Shown: positions 43,625 through 52,983, numbered from the stretch's first letter. The stretch is DNA of 64,000 nucleotides from JAKAVN01 sp963796565 (GCA_963796565.1 CAWCMA010000010.1:185981-249980), one strand, 5' to 3'. Program-made: numbers and translations. The notes: generated from the sequence alone by a model not told the origin.

Positions 43625-45091
43625 GTGAAATATGCGGCCGTGAAATATGGGGCGATGATTTTCGCGATCGTGGCGCTCTGCCTGTTCGCGGGATGGGCCG
43701 CGACCAACGCGGGCAGCGACGACGCGGCGCCCCAGGGTCAGGTTCACGCTGCGGCCGCGGGCAAGGGCACGGCGTATGTCAAGGGTGCGAGCCGCGAATA
43801 CGCGGCTGGGTCAGCCGACTACGGCCTCGAACGCTATTCGACCTGGGAAAATTCGGATGGCAAGTCGGCGACCTACCAGCCCGAGGGGCCCTTCACCGCC
43901 GACAATCCCTTTTTCAAGCCGCTGGGAACCAACGGCCGCGCCTGTGTCACTTGCCACGATCCGAGCGCCGGATGGACGATCACGCCGGTGCATATCCGAG
44001 CGCGCTTCGAGGCGAGCCACGGCACCGATCCGTTGTTCCGTCCGGTCGACGGCGCCACCTGTCCCGATGACGACGTCTCGACGCCGGCGGCGATGAAGAA
44101 AGCGTACGGCCTCCTACTCAACAAGGGGCTCATCCGAATCGGTATCCCGATACCGCCCAACGCCGAATTCTCCGTGATCAAGGTCGACGACCCATACCAC
44201 TGCACCAAACTCAGCAGTCCGAAGAGTGGAGTGCTCTCGGTCTACCGCCGCCCGCTACAAGCCACCAATCTGCGCTTCGAAGATTCGATAATGTGGGACG
44301 GACGGATGCCCGACCTCGAGCATCAGGCCAATGACGCGGTGCGCGGGCACGAGCAGGCCGTCGACGGGCCGATGCCCGATCAGCTCGCGCGGCTCATCGA
44401 ATTCGAAACCGGAACCTACGACGCGCAGGTGTGGGTGCCCAAGGCGGGCTCGCTGCAGGACGGCGGCGTGGGTGGCGGGCCGGTGGCGCTCTCGCGCGAG
44501 CCGTTCTTTATCGGGGTCAACGACCCCTTCGGCAACAATCCCACCGGCGCGCAGACTTCGCTGCACGTGTTCAACCTCTACGACCTATGGCGCGGAGATT
44601 CCAATCCTGAGCGGGCGCGGATCGCGCGCGGGCAGGCAATCTTCAACGCGACACCGATGATTATCGGGGGAGTCCCGGGCCTCGACGACGCGGAGGACCA
44701 TCCTACTCACGAGGGCTTCTGCACCACCTGCCACGACACGCCGAACGTCGGCAACCGCTCGATCAACATACTGATGAACATCGGTACGGCCGACGTCACC
44801 CGTCGCACGCCCGACATGCCGTTGTTTACGCTGCGATGCGACGTGGGCGTGCTCAAGGGGCAGACCTTCCAGGTGATGGACCCGGGTCAGGCGCTGATTA
44901 CTGGTAAGTGCACCGACATCGCACGGTTCAAAACCTCGAGCCTCCGTGGACTCGCTTCACGCGCGCCGTACTTTCATGACGGCCAGTCGGCGACCCTGAT
45001 GGACGTGGTGGACTTCTACAATGACCGCTTTGAGGTTGGGCTCACGCCGGAAGAGAAAGTGGATCTGGTCGCGTTCCTCGGCACGCTCTAG
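43625..45091 (+). CDS. Di-heme c-type cytochrome, cytochrome c peroxidase-like
   Basis: About 488 residues with a signal-like start (MIFAIVALCLFAGWAATNAGS) and two CxxCH heme motifs: CVTCH near residue 100 and CTTCH near residue 360. The C-terminal half has the SLRGLASRAPYFHDGQSATLMDVVDFYN block of the MauG/cytochrome c peroxidase family, with His as the axial ligand. The gap between the two hemes is longer than in classical di-heme peroxidases. It is exported, and could act as peroxidase or as oxidase of an organic substrate. The start is unclear: GTG at 43625 or 43640, or ATG at 43655, the two GTGs being a local duplication. Confidence 0.85.
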   Translation: MKYAAVKYGAMIFAIVALCLFAGWAATNAGSDDAAPQGQVHAAAAGKGTAYVKGASREYAAGSADYGLERYSTWENSDGKSATYQPEGPFTADNPFFKPLGTNGRACVTCHDPSAGWTITPVHIRARFEASHGTDPLFRPVDGATCPDDDVSTPAAMKKAYGLLLNKGLIRIGIPIPPNAEFSVIKVDDPYHCTKLSSPKSGVLSVYRRPLQATNLRFEDSIMWDGRMPDLEHQANDAVRGHEQAVDGPMPDQLARLIEFETGTYDAQVWVPKAGSLQDGGVGGGPVALSREPFFIGVNDPFGNNPTGAQTSLHVFNLYDLWRGDSNPERARIARGQAIFNATPMIIGGVPGLDDAEDHPTHEGFCTTCHDTPNVGNRSINILMNIGTADVTRRTPDMPLFTLRCDVGVLKGQTFQVMDPGQALITGKCTDIARFKTSSLRGLASRAPYFHDGQSATLMDVVDFYNDRFEVGLTPEEKVDLVAFLGTL

Positions 45092-45092
45092 T

Positions 45093-45485
45093 TTACTCCT
45101 TGAGCATCGCGACGCATTTGATTTCTACCATCAGACCTGGCATCGCCAGCGCGGTGACGCCGACTCCGGTCCACGCCGGATACTCGCCGGTGTAATAACG
45201 ATCCTTCACCGTGATGAAGAGTTGAAGATCGCGCATGTCGGTATGGTAGGTGACCATATCGACCACGTCGTCAAAAGTGGCGCCGGCGGCGGTCAGCACC
45301 TTCTTCAGATTTTCGAAGGCCTGGACGAATTGCGCCTCCTTGCCCTCGACCACGTTGAGGTGCTCGTCGCGTCCCACCTGTCCGGCGATGAAGAGAAGAT
45401 TGCCCGCCTTCACGCCGGGATTGTAATGGAAGCGCTGCTTGATCTGCTCCATCTCTTTGGGGACGACGTTCGTGCGCTTGCTCAT
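45093..45485 (-). CDS. RidA/YjgF-family protein
   Basis: A 130-residue trimeric RidA-like protein that deaminates reactive enamines or imines. The body has AGNLLFIAGQVGRDEHLNVV, the FENLKKVLTAAGATFDDVV helix-strand and DMRDLQLFITVKDRYYTGEYPAWTGVGV. The final catalytic-arginine position reads MVEIKCVAMLKE without the arginine of true RidA, so it may belong to a subgroup with another role. Its stop lies one base from the stop of the cytochrome gene on the other strand. Confidence 0.88.
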   Translation of the reverse strand: MSKRTNVVPKEMEQIKQRFHYNPGVKAGNLLFIAGQVGRDEHLNVVEGKEAQFVQAFENLKKVLTAAGATFDDVVDMVTYHTDMRDLQLFITVKDRYYTGEYPAWTGVGVTALAMPGLMVEIKCVAMLKE

Positions 45486-45686
45486 GGTCGATCTCCTCGG
45501 TCCATTTTCGTCGGTGGCTTTTGAAGCTATCCTAGCGCGACGGTTTGAGCGCGCAAGCCGCGAAGCGTAAATGTCGGTTGAAAGTCGATCCAGCGTCGGC
45601 GCGAATCGTCAAAGTGAGACGGACGGACGCGCCCCGGCACTCGCTGATCGTTCGGAGCGATGCTTTGCGGGGCGTTTACCTGAATT

Positions 45687-46541
45687 TCATTTCGGGTGTT
45701 GCTCATACGCTTGAAGCACCGACTCCGTCTCAGCATCGGCGGGATAGAAAACCTCGACGTGCAATTCCTGCAGCGTAACGTCGTGCGGCGTCGCCACGGT
45801 CGTGACCGTGCTGAACATCCGTGCGATCTTGCCGCCTAGGTTCAGTTCCATCGGCAGGATCAGATCGTGCGGTGCTTCGAGTTCAGGTTCGCGCCAGCGG
45901 GCCGGTACACCCGGATAACTCAATATTTCCGCAATCAGCTTTTTCAATTCGTCGTCGCGCGCCCACGCGAGCCGCCGATAGGCCTCATTCAGCAATGATT
46001 TGGCGATCGCTTCCCAGTTCACGACGATTTTGCGCACGCCCGCTGGGTCGAACAGGATGCGTAGCACGTTCAACCGTGGCTGCGTCGATACGCGCAGCGG
46101 CAGCAGACCCGGCGGCTCCTTGCCCAGCGTGAGTGTGAGGAATCGGACAAAAGCGCCGTTGGCCATCACCACGTTCCAGTGGCGATCGTGAGCGATCGCG
46201 CTACGCGGCTCGTTGGACTTCAGAATTATTTCGACCGCCGCGCGGACCTGGGTCATGCGCGGATCATCCAGACTGGTTTCACCGTAAACCGGCGCGTAAC
46301 CTGCCGCCAGCAGTAGGAGGTTGCGCTCACGGAAAGGCACATCGAGCACATTCGATAGCGTCAGGAGCATCTCTCTGCTGGGCTCCGCTCTACCGGTTTC
46401 AAGAAAGCTGAGGTGACGAGCGGAAACCTGCGCCTCCAACGCCAATTCGAGCTGGCTCAGATGACGCGATTCACGCCAACGACGGAGCAGCGGTCCGACG
46501 CCGCTTGGCTCTACCGCGGTTCCGTTGCGATGAATATCCAT
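45687..46541 (-). CDS. XRE-type regulator with MmyB-like ligand-binding domain
   Basis: A 284-residue regulator. Residues 15-75 are a helix-turn-helix (LRRWRESRHLSQLELALEAQVSARHLSFLE, in blocks, then TGRAEPSREMLLTLSNVL). The rest is a MmyB-type PAS-like domain (HDRHWNVVMANGAFVRFL, LNVLRILFDPAG), which in related proteins binds a fatty acid. A perfect 17-bp palindrome lies 36 bp upstream of its start, so it probably controls itself. A second similar palindrome stands before the SnoaL-like pair further right. Confidence 0.92.
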   Translation of the reverse strand: MDIHRNGTAVEPSGVGPLLRRWRESRHLSQLELALEAQVSARHLSFLETGRAEPSREMLLTLSNVLDVPFRERNLLLLAAGYAPVYGETSLDDPRMTQVRAAVEIILKSNEPRSAIAHDRHWNVVMANGAFVRFLTLTLGKEPPGLLPLRVSTQPRLNVLRILFDPAGVRKIVVNWEAIAKSLLNEAYRRLAWARDDELKKLIAEILSYPGVPARWREPELEAPHDLILPMELNLGGKIARMFSTVTTVATPHDVTLQELHVEVFYPADAETESVLQAYEQHPK

Positions 46542-46577
46542 AGAGAAACCCCTTGCAGCGGCCGGCCAACCGGGTCA

Positions 46578-46594
46578 ATTACCTCAGAGGTAAT
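46578..46594. promoter_or_regulatory. Palindromic operator upstream of the MmyB-type regulator gene
   Basis: The 17-bp sequence ATTACCTCAGAGGTAAT is a perfect palindrome around one central base. It lies 36 bp upstream of the start of the regulator gene on the minus strand, between it and the SnoaL gene at 46713-47099. A degenerate copy occurs at 47682-47698. Such sites are typical for autoregulated helix-turn-helix proteins. Confidence 0.75.
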
Positions 46595-46712
46595 CGCTGC
46601 GGGACCCTGAGAATAATTCGAGGGATCGGCACTCCACTCGGCGACCGCCAAAAAGGTGTGCACGAAAAGCGGAGCATCGATCCATACGCGATGCCAAAGC
46701 GCGGCGAGCTAT

Positions 46713-47099
46713 CTAGCTGCTCTTCACGTAGCCCATCGCCTCGATAATCTGGCCGCCACGGACTCGCATCAAATTCACGCCGCGCACGGAATTGTTCTGG
46801 CCCGCGCCCCAGAAATAGCGCCATCTGATGATCGCGCGATCGCCGGCCACGAATACCTCCTCGGGCTCGAAGTGCGTTCCTGATTCTCCCGCGAGTCCCT
46901 GCCATACGGCAAGACACGCGCGCCGTCCAACGTGGCGAGAGCCGTTAGGCGCAGGCTGCGTATTTTCGATGATGCAGTCTTCCGCGATCAGTTCGGTGAG
47001 AGCATCCGGGTCGTGACACTGAAACGCCTGGTTAAATCGTCGAATCACCTCATAGGTATGATCGGTCGGCTCGGCACATTCTGCATTCGTCCCGTTCAT
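46713..47099 (-). CDS. SnoaL/ketosteroid isomerase-like protein
   Basis: A 128-residue NTF2-fold protein: TYEVIRRFNQAFQCHDPDALTELIAEDCIIENTQPAPNGSR is the usual helix-strand start (first ten residues TYEVIRRFNQ), with RAIIRWRYFWG and VRGVNLMRVRGGQI later. The latter block is typical of SnoaL_2 proteins. It is on the same strand as its neighbour SnoaL gene and as the regulator, with 79 bp between the two SnoaL genes. The substrate is unknown. Confidence 0.85.
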   Translation of the reverse strand: MNGTNAECAEPTDHTYEVIRRFNQAFQCHDPDALTELIAEDCIIENTQPAPNGSRHVGRRACLAVWQGLAGESGTHFEPEEVFVAGDRAIIRWRYFWGAGQNNSVRGVNLMRVRGGQIIEAMGYVKSS

Positions 47100-47178
47100 A
47101 AAAATCGCTCCGTAGTTGCAGCGACAGGCGGGCCGCCTGTTCGCGGTTGCGGTTTCGCCGTTCTCGATCGCAAAAACC

Positions 47179-47571
47179 TCATTCCTTGGGCAGCGGAGAG
47201 AAGTGCGCGCTTACGATCTTCCAGTCTCTGCCCTTTCTGACGTAGACCCACGTTGAGCGGCCGCACTGCACTTTTGGAAGACCGCCGTTTTTGAGGACGG
47301 TCGTGAGGCGATCATAGGCGTTGACTACCACCGTCGTATCACTGACCGCTCGATACGAGGACTGATGAAACGTGAAGGTCGTCGATTCGGCTCCCACCAC
47401 GGTGCTCTGGAGATACTCCAGAAACCTGCCCTTGCCTTCAAACAGATAGGGGACGTGATCGAAAACCTCGAGATCATCGTCGAGGACGTTTATGAAGGGC
47501 GCGAAATCTCCCTTGGCGGCCGCGGAAAGCACCTGTTCGTTGACCCGTTGCACTTCTTCTTTTGGCGACAT
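47179..47571 (-). CDS. SnoaL-like (DUF4440-type) protein
   Basis: A 130-residue NTF2-fold protein. It begins with a helix (EEVQRVNEQVLSAAAKGDF), and ends in STWVYVRKGRDWKIVSAHFS, the ending typical of DUF4440/SnoaL_3 proteins. An operator-like palindrome stands 111 bp upstream. It is the first of two SnoaL genes and the pair plus the regulator lie in one direction, so common control by the MmyB-type protein is likely. Confidence 0.85.
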   Translation of the reverse strand: MSPKEEVQRVNEQVLSAAAKGDFAPFINVLDDDLEVFDHVPYLFEGKGRFLEYLQSTVVGAESTTFTFHQSSYRAVSDTTVVVNAYDRLTTVLKNGGLPKVQCGRSTWVYVRKGRDWKIVSAHFSPLPKE

Positions 47572-47681
47572 GCGAACTCTCTCCTTGTGAGTAATCTTTT
47601 TGACCGCAGTGAGGTTTCCAAGTTAATGGCGGCCGGTCTCGCGCCATAAAGCGAATGTCGCCGATCGGCTGGCGCCCGACA

Positions 47682-47698
47682 ATTACTTCAGAGGTAAG
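47682..47698. promoter_or_regulatory. Second copy of the palindromic operator, upstream of the SnoaL pair
   Basis: ATTACTTCAGAGGTAAG matches the 46578-46594 palindrome at 15 of 17 positions and lies 111 bp upstream of the SnoaL start at 47571. Occurrence before both the regulator and its neighbour genes supports one regulon. The gap 47572-47830 holds nothing else recognisable. Confidence 0.65.
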
Positions 47699-47830
47699 GG
47701 AGGTAGTCGGATCATTCGCACGAGGCGCATCGGCTCGCACCTGCGCGAGGGCAGAAGCTTCGCACCGGCGACAGGTGCAAAATCACGGTCGATGCAGTAG
47801 GCTCTGGCGCAAAGCTCAAGGAGAAAATTT

Positions 47831-48124
47831 ATGAGCGTAATCGTTTTGGTCCAGGGCACCCCGCATCCCGATCGCAAGGACGCGCTGGCACAGTATCAGC
47901 AAGCGGCCCGCGCGGTGATCGCCAAGCACGGCGGCGAGGTGGTCGCGCGCGGCAGCGGCCTTGGGAGCCTTCATGGCTCAGGCAAGTATGAGATCGGGAT
48001 CGTGCTTCGGTTTGCGGACAAGGCCGCGGCAGACGGCTGGTACAACGATCCGGATTATCGCAAAGTGCTGCCGCTGCGCGATCAGGCCTACGCGGCGCTG
48101 GAGATCAATATATTTCAGGAATAA
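47831..48124 (+). CDS. DUF1330-family protein
   Basis: A 97-residue ferredoxin-like-fold protein: VIVLVQGTPHPDRKDALAQYQQAA at the start (blocks), GSGKYEIGIVLRFADKAAADGWYNDPDYRKVLPLRDQA at the end, the latter with the WYNDPDY motif typical of DUF1330. No enzymatic role is established for the family. It diverges from the SnoaL pair and stands alone. Confidence 0.85.
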   Translation: MSVIVLVQGTPHPDRKDALAQYQQAARAVIAKHGGEVVARGSGLGSLHGSGKYEIGIVLRFADKAAADGWYNDPDYRKVLPLRDQAYAALEINIFQE

Positions 48125-48203
48125 GGTAGCGCCCTGCTTTGACAACGTCGCGCGGGCCGGCTTCTCGTTAGCAGCCGGCCCGCCGTCGTGGAGCATCGCG
48201 GGC

Positions 48204-49718
48204 TTATATTTTTTTCCAGTCGGCCGATTGTTCGAAAGCCTCCGCCGCCCGATAGATCGTCGGTTCGTCGAAGTGCCTGCCGGTCAGCATCATCCCGGCC
48301 GGGAGACCATCGATCATTCCGCACGGGACCGACATCGACGGATGATGGGTCAAGTCGAACGGCGCGGTATTGGTGATCATCTCGAGCGCCCGCATGACGT
48401 ATTCCTCGCGGCTGGCGTTCGGTTTGGGCAATGGCGTCGCCTTCATCGGGGTGGTCGGCATCAGCAGCAGATCATACTTCGCCAGGACTGCGTCATAAGC
48501 GGCGCGCAGCCGGCGCACGATGTTGATCGCCTTGCCGTAGTAACGCGAGCCGTAATTCTCCCGCACGTAGGTGCCGAACATCAGGAACAGCTTGGTCGTT
48601 TCTGACAGCTCGTTGGTTCGCTGGCGCCATCCGCGATGGAAGTCCATCATCGAGGTCGCATAGAGATCGTCGCGGCTCACCCCGAACCCGTCGCCGTACA
48701 TCATGGTTTGCGTGAGGCCCTCGATACCGATCGGAGTCCAGATCGCGGCGCCCGCGAGATGCATCGGGATCGAAACCTCCTCGACGCGCGCGCCCAGCGA
48801 GGCCAGGTGCTTTGCGCCGGCGCGCACTTTCTCGTCGACGGCACGTTCGGAATTGTGATGGCCAAAACCCTCCTTGACGATTGCGATCTTGAGGTCCTTC
48901 GCGCCGCGCCCCAGCGCCTGCGAGTAGGGATGCACCTGCGGGGCTTTGATTCGAGGGTCGTAGCCGTCATCGCCCGCGATCACTTCCAGCAGCAACGCAT
49001 TGTCGGCGACGCTGGCGGTCATCGGGCCGGTATGGTCGACGAAGATCTCGATCGGCATGATCCCGGTGTACGGTACGAGTCCCCACGTTGGCTTCATCCC
49101 GTACACGCCGCAATACGAAGACGGCATGCGAATCGAGCCGCCCTGGTCACCACCGATCGCCATGTCCACTTCGCCGGCCGCCACCAGTGCCGCGCTGCCT
49201 GAGGAAGATCCGCCCGCCGAGTAGCCCATCTTGCGTGGATTGTGCACCGCGCCGGTGGCGTTGGTATGGCTTCCGCCGGAGAGGCAGAAACACTCGCAAT
49301 GGGCCTTGCCGACAATTTCTCCGCCCGCGTCCAGGATGCGCGTAACGATGGTGGCGTCGAAGTCGGGCACGTAACCTTCCATGGTCGCCGCGCCGTTCAT
49401 CATCGGCACGCCCGCGAGCATGATATTGTCCTTGAGAACGATCGTCTTGCCTTTGAGCTTTCCCTCGTGCGCGCCTTTGACGGACGACTTGTAGTACCAG
49501 GCGTTGTACTTGTTCTCCTCGGGGCCGGGCCGATAGCCCGGCGTGCGAGGATACTTGACCCGTGGCACTTCGTCGGGCATCGCGGCGATCGTGTTATAGG
49601 CGTCCACGTAGGTCGTAAACAGTGCGCGAAACGAATCCACACTGGCGTCATCCAGCGACAGTCCGCACTGTCGCGCCACCGCGTGCAGTTGTTCCCGGGT
49701 CGGCATCTGAACGGCCAT
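48204..49718 (-). CDS. Amidase-signature family hydrolase
   Basis: A 504-residue amidase. The triad is seen as the lysine in TIVLKDNIMLAG, the cis-serine in AGGSSSGSAALV and the nucleophile in GGDQGGSIRMPSS. It has an unusually long N-terminal extension (about 80 residues before the lysine) compared with minimal amidases, as in aliphatic amidases and acyl-amide hydrolases. It does not resemble the amidase at 31422-32771 beyond the signature. The next gene is an alcohol dehydrogenase on the same strand. Confidence 0.9.
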   Translation of the reverse strand: MAVQMPTREQLHAVARQCGLSLDDASVDSFRALFTTYVDAYNTIAAMPDEVPRVKYPRTPGYRPGPEENKYNAWYYKSSVKGAHEGKLKGKTIVLKDNIMLAGVPMMNGAATMEGYVPDFDATIVTRILDAGGEIVGKAHCECFCLSGGSHTNATGAVHNPRKMGYSAGGSSSGSAALVAAGEVDMAIGGDQGGSIRMPSSYCGVYGMKPTWGLVPYTGIMPIEIFVDHTGPMTASVADNALLLEVIAGDDGYDPRIKAPQVHPYSQALGRGAKDLKIAIVKEGFGHHNSERAVDEKVRAGAKHLASLGARVEEVSIPMHLAGAAIWTPIGIEGLTQTMMYGDGFGVSRDDLYATSMMDFHRGWRQRTNELSETTKLFLMFGTYVRENYGSRYYGKAINIVRRLRAAYDAVLAKYDLLLMPTTPMKATPLPKPNASREEYVMRALEMITNTAPFDLTHHPSMSVPCGMIDGLPAGMMLTGRHFDEPTIYRAAEAFEQSADWKKI

Positions 49719-49788
49719 GCGAGTTACTCCTTGCCCTAAGTTGGAAACCGCTCCCGCTGATAGTTGAACCGCTTGACGGATGCGGGAT

Positions 49789-50883
49789 CTAGAAAAACTT
49801 GATCACGCTGCGCGAGACCTCGCCCTTGCGCAGCAGATCGTAGGCCTCGTTCACGCCTTCAAGCGGGAAAGTGCGCGATACCAGTTCGTCGATTTTGATC
49901 TTTCTGTCCATGTAGAGATCGATCAAAAGCGGCATGTCGATTCGCGGCCGGGTCGACCCGTAGAAGGAACCGACTAGTCGCTTCTCCATCATCGTGAAGA
50001 CATTGGGGTTGAGCGAGATGCGCGCGGTCTCGGGCGAGACCCCGACGATAGTGCAAGTGCCGCCCCGTCCGGTCATCCGAAACGCCAGTTCGATCGTCTT
50101 GGGTGTGCTGATTACCTCGAATGCGTAGTCCACGCCGCGCCCGTGCGTCAGGGTCATCACCGCCTTGTAGGCGTCGTCCTGCGAGGGGTTGATCACGTGC
50201 GTTGCGCCGAACACTTTTGCCAGCTCGAGCTTGTTCGGCAGTAGGTCGATCGCGATGATGTCGTGCGCTCCCGCCAGCGCCGCGCCCTGGATCACGTTGA
50301 GTCCCACGCCGCCGCAGCCGATTACCGCGACGCTCGCTCCCGGCCGCACCTTGGCCGTGTTAATCGCCGCGCCGATCCCGGTCATCGTGCCGCAGCCGAC
50401 GAAGCAGGCGCGATCGAGCGGGACGTCGTCGCGGATTTTGATCGCGCAACTCTCGGGCACCACCGCTTCCTCGGCGAAGGTCGCCGCGTAGGCGAAGTGA
50501 AAAACCTCGGTGCCGTTTTTGCTCAGGCGGGTCGTGCCGTCGAGCAGCGTGCCGAGGCTTTTCGGCCGCGTTTCGCACAGGTTCACCTGTCCTTGCGTGC
50601 AGTAGCGGCAGTGGCCGCATACCGGTGAAAAAGTCAGCACCACGTGGTCTCCTTCTTTCACCGAGGCTACGCCCGGGCCGAGCTCGACCACGATTCCCGC
50701 TCCTTCATGGCCGAGCACCAGGGGCAGCGGCATCCGCATGTCGCCGGTCATGACGTGGAGATCGCTATGACAGGCGCCGTTTGCGGCGACTTTTACCCGC
50801 ACCTCGCCGGCCTTCGGGGGTGCGAGTTTGAGGTCTTCGATGACGAGAGGCTTCTGCGGTTCGTATAATACGGCGGCCTTCAT
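49789..50883 (-). CDS. Zinc-dependent alcohol dehydrogenase (class III-like MDR)
   Basis: A 364-residue alcohol dehydrogenase. Catalytic-zinc ligands are in GACHSDLH and LGHEGAG with Cys in FVGCGTMTG; the structural-zinc set is CGHCRYCTQGQVNLC. The NAD site is VAVIGCGGVGLNVIQGA. Motifs resemble NDMA-dependent and other class III-type enzymes, often acting on aldehydes or alcohols from CoA or terpenoid metabolism. GGAGG lies before the ATG at 50883. It precedes the amidase gene by 70 bp and may be co-transcribed. Confidence 0.93.
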   Translation of the reverse strand: MKAAVLYEPQKPLVIEDLKLAPPKAGEVRVKVAANGACHSDLHVMTGDMRMPLPLVLGHEGAGIVVELGPGVASVKEGDHVVLTFSPVCGHCRYCTQGQVNLCETRPKSLGTLLDGTTRLSKNGTEVFHFAYAATFAEEAVVPESCAIKIRDDVPLDRACFVGCGTMTGIGAAINTAKVRPGASVAVIGCGGVGLNVIQGAALAGAHDIIAIDLLPNKLELAKVFGATHVINPSQDDAYKAVMTLTHGRGVDYAFEVISTPKTIELAFRMTGRGGTCTIVGVSPETARISLNPNVFTMMEKRLVGSFYGSTRPRIDMPLLIDLYMDRKIKIDELVSRTFPLEGVNEAYDLLRKGEVSRSVIKFF

Positions 50884-51551
50884 GGGCGCTGTCCTCCGGG
50901 GCTGATGATGATTTGTCAGGAACGGATGTGCGTAACTTAGAAGGCGGGCCACGCAGGTGTCAAATCAAGCGGCTTGCGCCGTTCTGCCCCCTGTTTCGAC
51001 CCTCCAAAAGGAAGCTGGCCTGTACTGAAGTGGAGAGCGGTTTCGACCGACGGCTATTGCAGGGCTGCAACACCCCGTCGCCCTGGTTGACAGAAGGGCG
51101 TCTAGAAACCCTCGGTAGATATTCGCATTTTCGTTCCCGAGGTTACTGGCACACTAAGTGCTGTCATTATGAGACGCTTGGCCTATCGATGGTCATCCAA
51201 CGTCCAATCCGATGAGTCCAATGAGTTGCAGGGCCTCAACCTCCAAACACCCTCGGCGAAACGGATGCGTCCAGCATTGGCCACGCCGTGGGTTTCCGCT
51301 CTAAGGCGGTCGTTTTATAACCTATGTTGAATCAATCGAACACGGCTTTGCGGTTCGTCCCTCGACAGCCGCTTTTTCCCCTCCACGCCCAGCGCAGTTG
51401 TCGGGCATGTGGGCATCAGGTGGGTGAACACGTCGGCTTCCCCGATGCCGCGCTCGCCAAGGAGCTAAGCCGTATCCACGGCGGTTGCCTCGACTGCGAA
51501 AGCTGCGCCGACGAATAGTTTCCGCCGTCGTATCGAAGCTGCTGGTCGAAG
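50884..51551. other. 668-bp intergenic region with no convincing gene
   Basis: The largest gap of the chromosomal part. Plus-strand frames at 50913-51215 (100 codons) and 51324-51518 (64 codons) are open. The second would encode two zinc-ribbon-like pairs (CRACGHQ and CLDCESC) but has no ribosome binding site. The stretch looks less G+C-rich than its surroundings and may contain eroded genes. No repeat or terminator is obvious. Confidence 0.5.
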
Positions 51552-52313
51552 CTACTGGGCCATATAGGCGCCGTCGACCGGCATCGGCACGCCGCTGACG
51601 AATGACGACGCGTCGGTTGATAGCCAGAGCACGGCCTCGGCTATTTCTTCGGCCTTGCCCAGCCGGTTGATCGGATGCGTCTGGATGACGGCCTTTTCGT
51701 CGAAGCTTCCGCGGTCCATCACTCGCGCGACCATCGGCGTTCGAATAAATCCCGGACAGACGGCGTTTACCCTGATTCCCTTGCTCGAGAACTCCAGCGC
51801 CGCGGTCTTGGTCAATCCGACGACTCCGTGCTTGGCGGCAGTATAGGCTGAGGTGTTTGCGATCCCGGCCAGGCCGCAGATGGACGAGGTGTTGACGATC
51901 GTGCCGCCGCCGTTTTTGAGCATCTCGGGAATTTCAAACTTCATGCAGTAGAAAACGCCGCTCAGATTTATCCCGATCACGCGCTGCCAATTCTCGATCG
52001 TGCATTCGGGCGTGGAGGAGAATCCTCCCTCGATTCCAGCGTTGTTGAACGCGCAGTCGAGCCTGCCATAGGTCTGAACCGTCTTGTTCACCAGCGCTTC
52101 GACGTCGGTTGGATTCGCGACGTCGGCGGCGTGAAAGATCGCGTCGCCACCTGCCGCCTTGATTTCCCGCAAGGTGCGCTCGCCGCCGTCGGCATTGTAG
52201 TCGGCGATGACGACGCGAGCCCCTTCGCTTGCGAACAGCAGCGCGGTCGCGCGTCCGATACCCGAACCGCCCCCGGTAATGAGAGCCACCTTACCTTTTA
52301 CCCGATCGGTCAT
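51552..52313 (-). CDS. SDR-family oxidoreductase
   Basis: A 253-residue classical SDR. It has the TGGGSGIGRATA cofactor site, NNAG, the serine in VNTSSICG and the YTAAK pair of the active site, followed by NAVCPGFIRTPMV. It is NAD-type by the acidic residue at the end of strand two (VIADYNAD). Length is normal. It stands alone on the minus strand. Its substrate is unknown; typical candidates are 3-hydroxyacyl or steroid-like alcohols. Confidence 0.92.
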   Translation of the reverse strand: MTDRVKGKVALITGGGSGIGRATALLFASEGARVVIADYNADGGERTLREIKAAGGDAIFHAADVANPTDVEALVNKTVQTYGRLDCAFNNAGIEGGFSSTPECTIENWQRVIGINLSGVFYCMKFEIPEMLKNGGGTIVNTSSICGLAGIANTSAYTAAKHGVVGLTKTAALEFSSKGIRVNAVCPGFIRTPMVARVMDRGSFDEKAVIQTHPINRLGKAEEIAEAVLWLSTDASSFVSGVPMPVDGAYMAQ

Positions 52314-52635
52314 GACGATCCTCCCTGGCGAAAATGTATCGCGCGCGCTGCAACCGCGAAGCGCGCCGCGCTTACGGCATCAGCTATCACGAGGTGCGTA
52401 AGGGTGCAAAGTCCGCGGGCAAGCCACTATCGGAGGTCTCGAACGATTTTGAAATGGCGCGGCGAGCCTCGCGCGGCGTGCCGAATGGTTGCGGCGGCGC
52501 GCCCGCCGGCGAGCAGCGCGCTCGGCTGCTGCCTCATTTGTCAGACATCGAGACAAGTGCACGCAGCGTATTTGCTGTGGCCGCTTCCCTCATCGAGTAC
52601 GCGGAGCGCCATTGCAGCGAGGGAGGCTTTGAACT
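52314..52635. other. Intergenic region between the SDR and a small membrane-protein gene
   Basis: 322 bp with one open plus-strand frame (52334-52639, 101 codons) whose product looks random and has no ribosome binding site. No hairpin or repeat of note is seen. Confidence 0.5.
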
Positions 52636-52983
52636 TTAGTCTGGCGCGTTCATCGTTCGCCCGAATAGTCCGATGATTGTGCGTCTGAACCATTTGTTGC
52701 GAAAACACAGATAAAGGGCAGCGGTCAAATTGGCGAGACTCAAAATTATTCGATAAGGCTTTGCTGATTCTACGAACATTGGAATCGCAAAGACGACGGC
52801 GGAAAAGGCGAGATAGAATTGCCCAACATACTTCCACGACTGTTCCCCTCGCGTCACTGACAGGGTCGCAGAGATTGTTGAGATGGAGGAGATGCCGGCC
52901 CTGCGTCTATCGAAGAGCTTTTGCAGCATCTTTATCGGAAGAACCGCGTAGATGACCAACAGGAAGAGCGGGCCTTCGACCAT
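52636..52983 (-). CDS. Small hypothetical membrane protein
   Basis: 115 residues with three hydrophobic stretches (PLFLLVIYAVLPI, FYLAFSAVVFAIPMF and IILSLANLTAALYLCF), each followed by basic residues, so it is probably an inner-membrane protein. I do not recognise a family. The ATG is preceded in frame by further Trp-rich codons up to a stop, so it could be a shortened form of a longer protein. Base composition is lower in G+C than the neighbours, and it is next to the accessory region. Confidence 0.5.
   Translation of the reverse strand: MVEGPLFLLVIYAVLPIKMLQKLFDRRRAGISSISTISATLSVTRGEQSWKYVGQFYLAFSAVVFAIPMFVESAKPYRIILSLANLTAALYLCFRNKWFRRTIIGLFGRTMNAPD

Noticed and set aside
50913..51215. 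100-residue plus-strand ORF
   Set aside because: No domain, random composition and no ribosome binding site.
51324..51518. 64-residue Cys-rich ORF
   Set aside because: Two CxxC pairs are suggestive, but there is no ribosome binding site and no linked gene; kept only as a note on the intergenic region.
52334..52639. 101-residue ORF in the gap after the SDR gene
   Set aside because: Composition looks random and overlaps the better supported membrane-protein gene.
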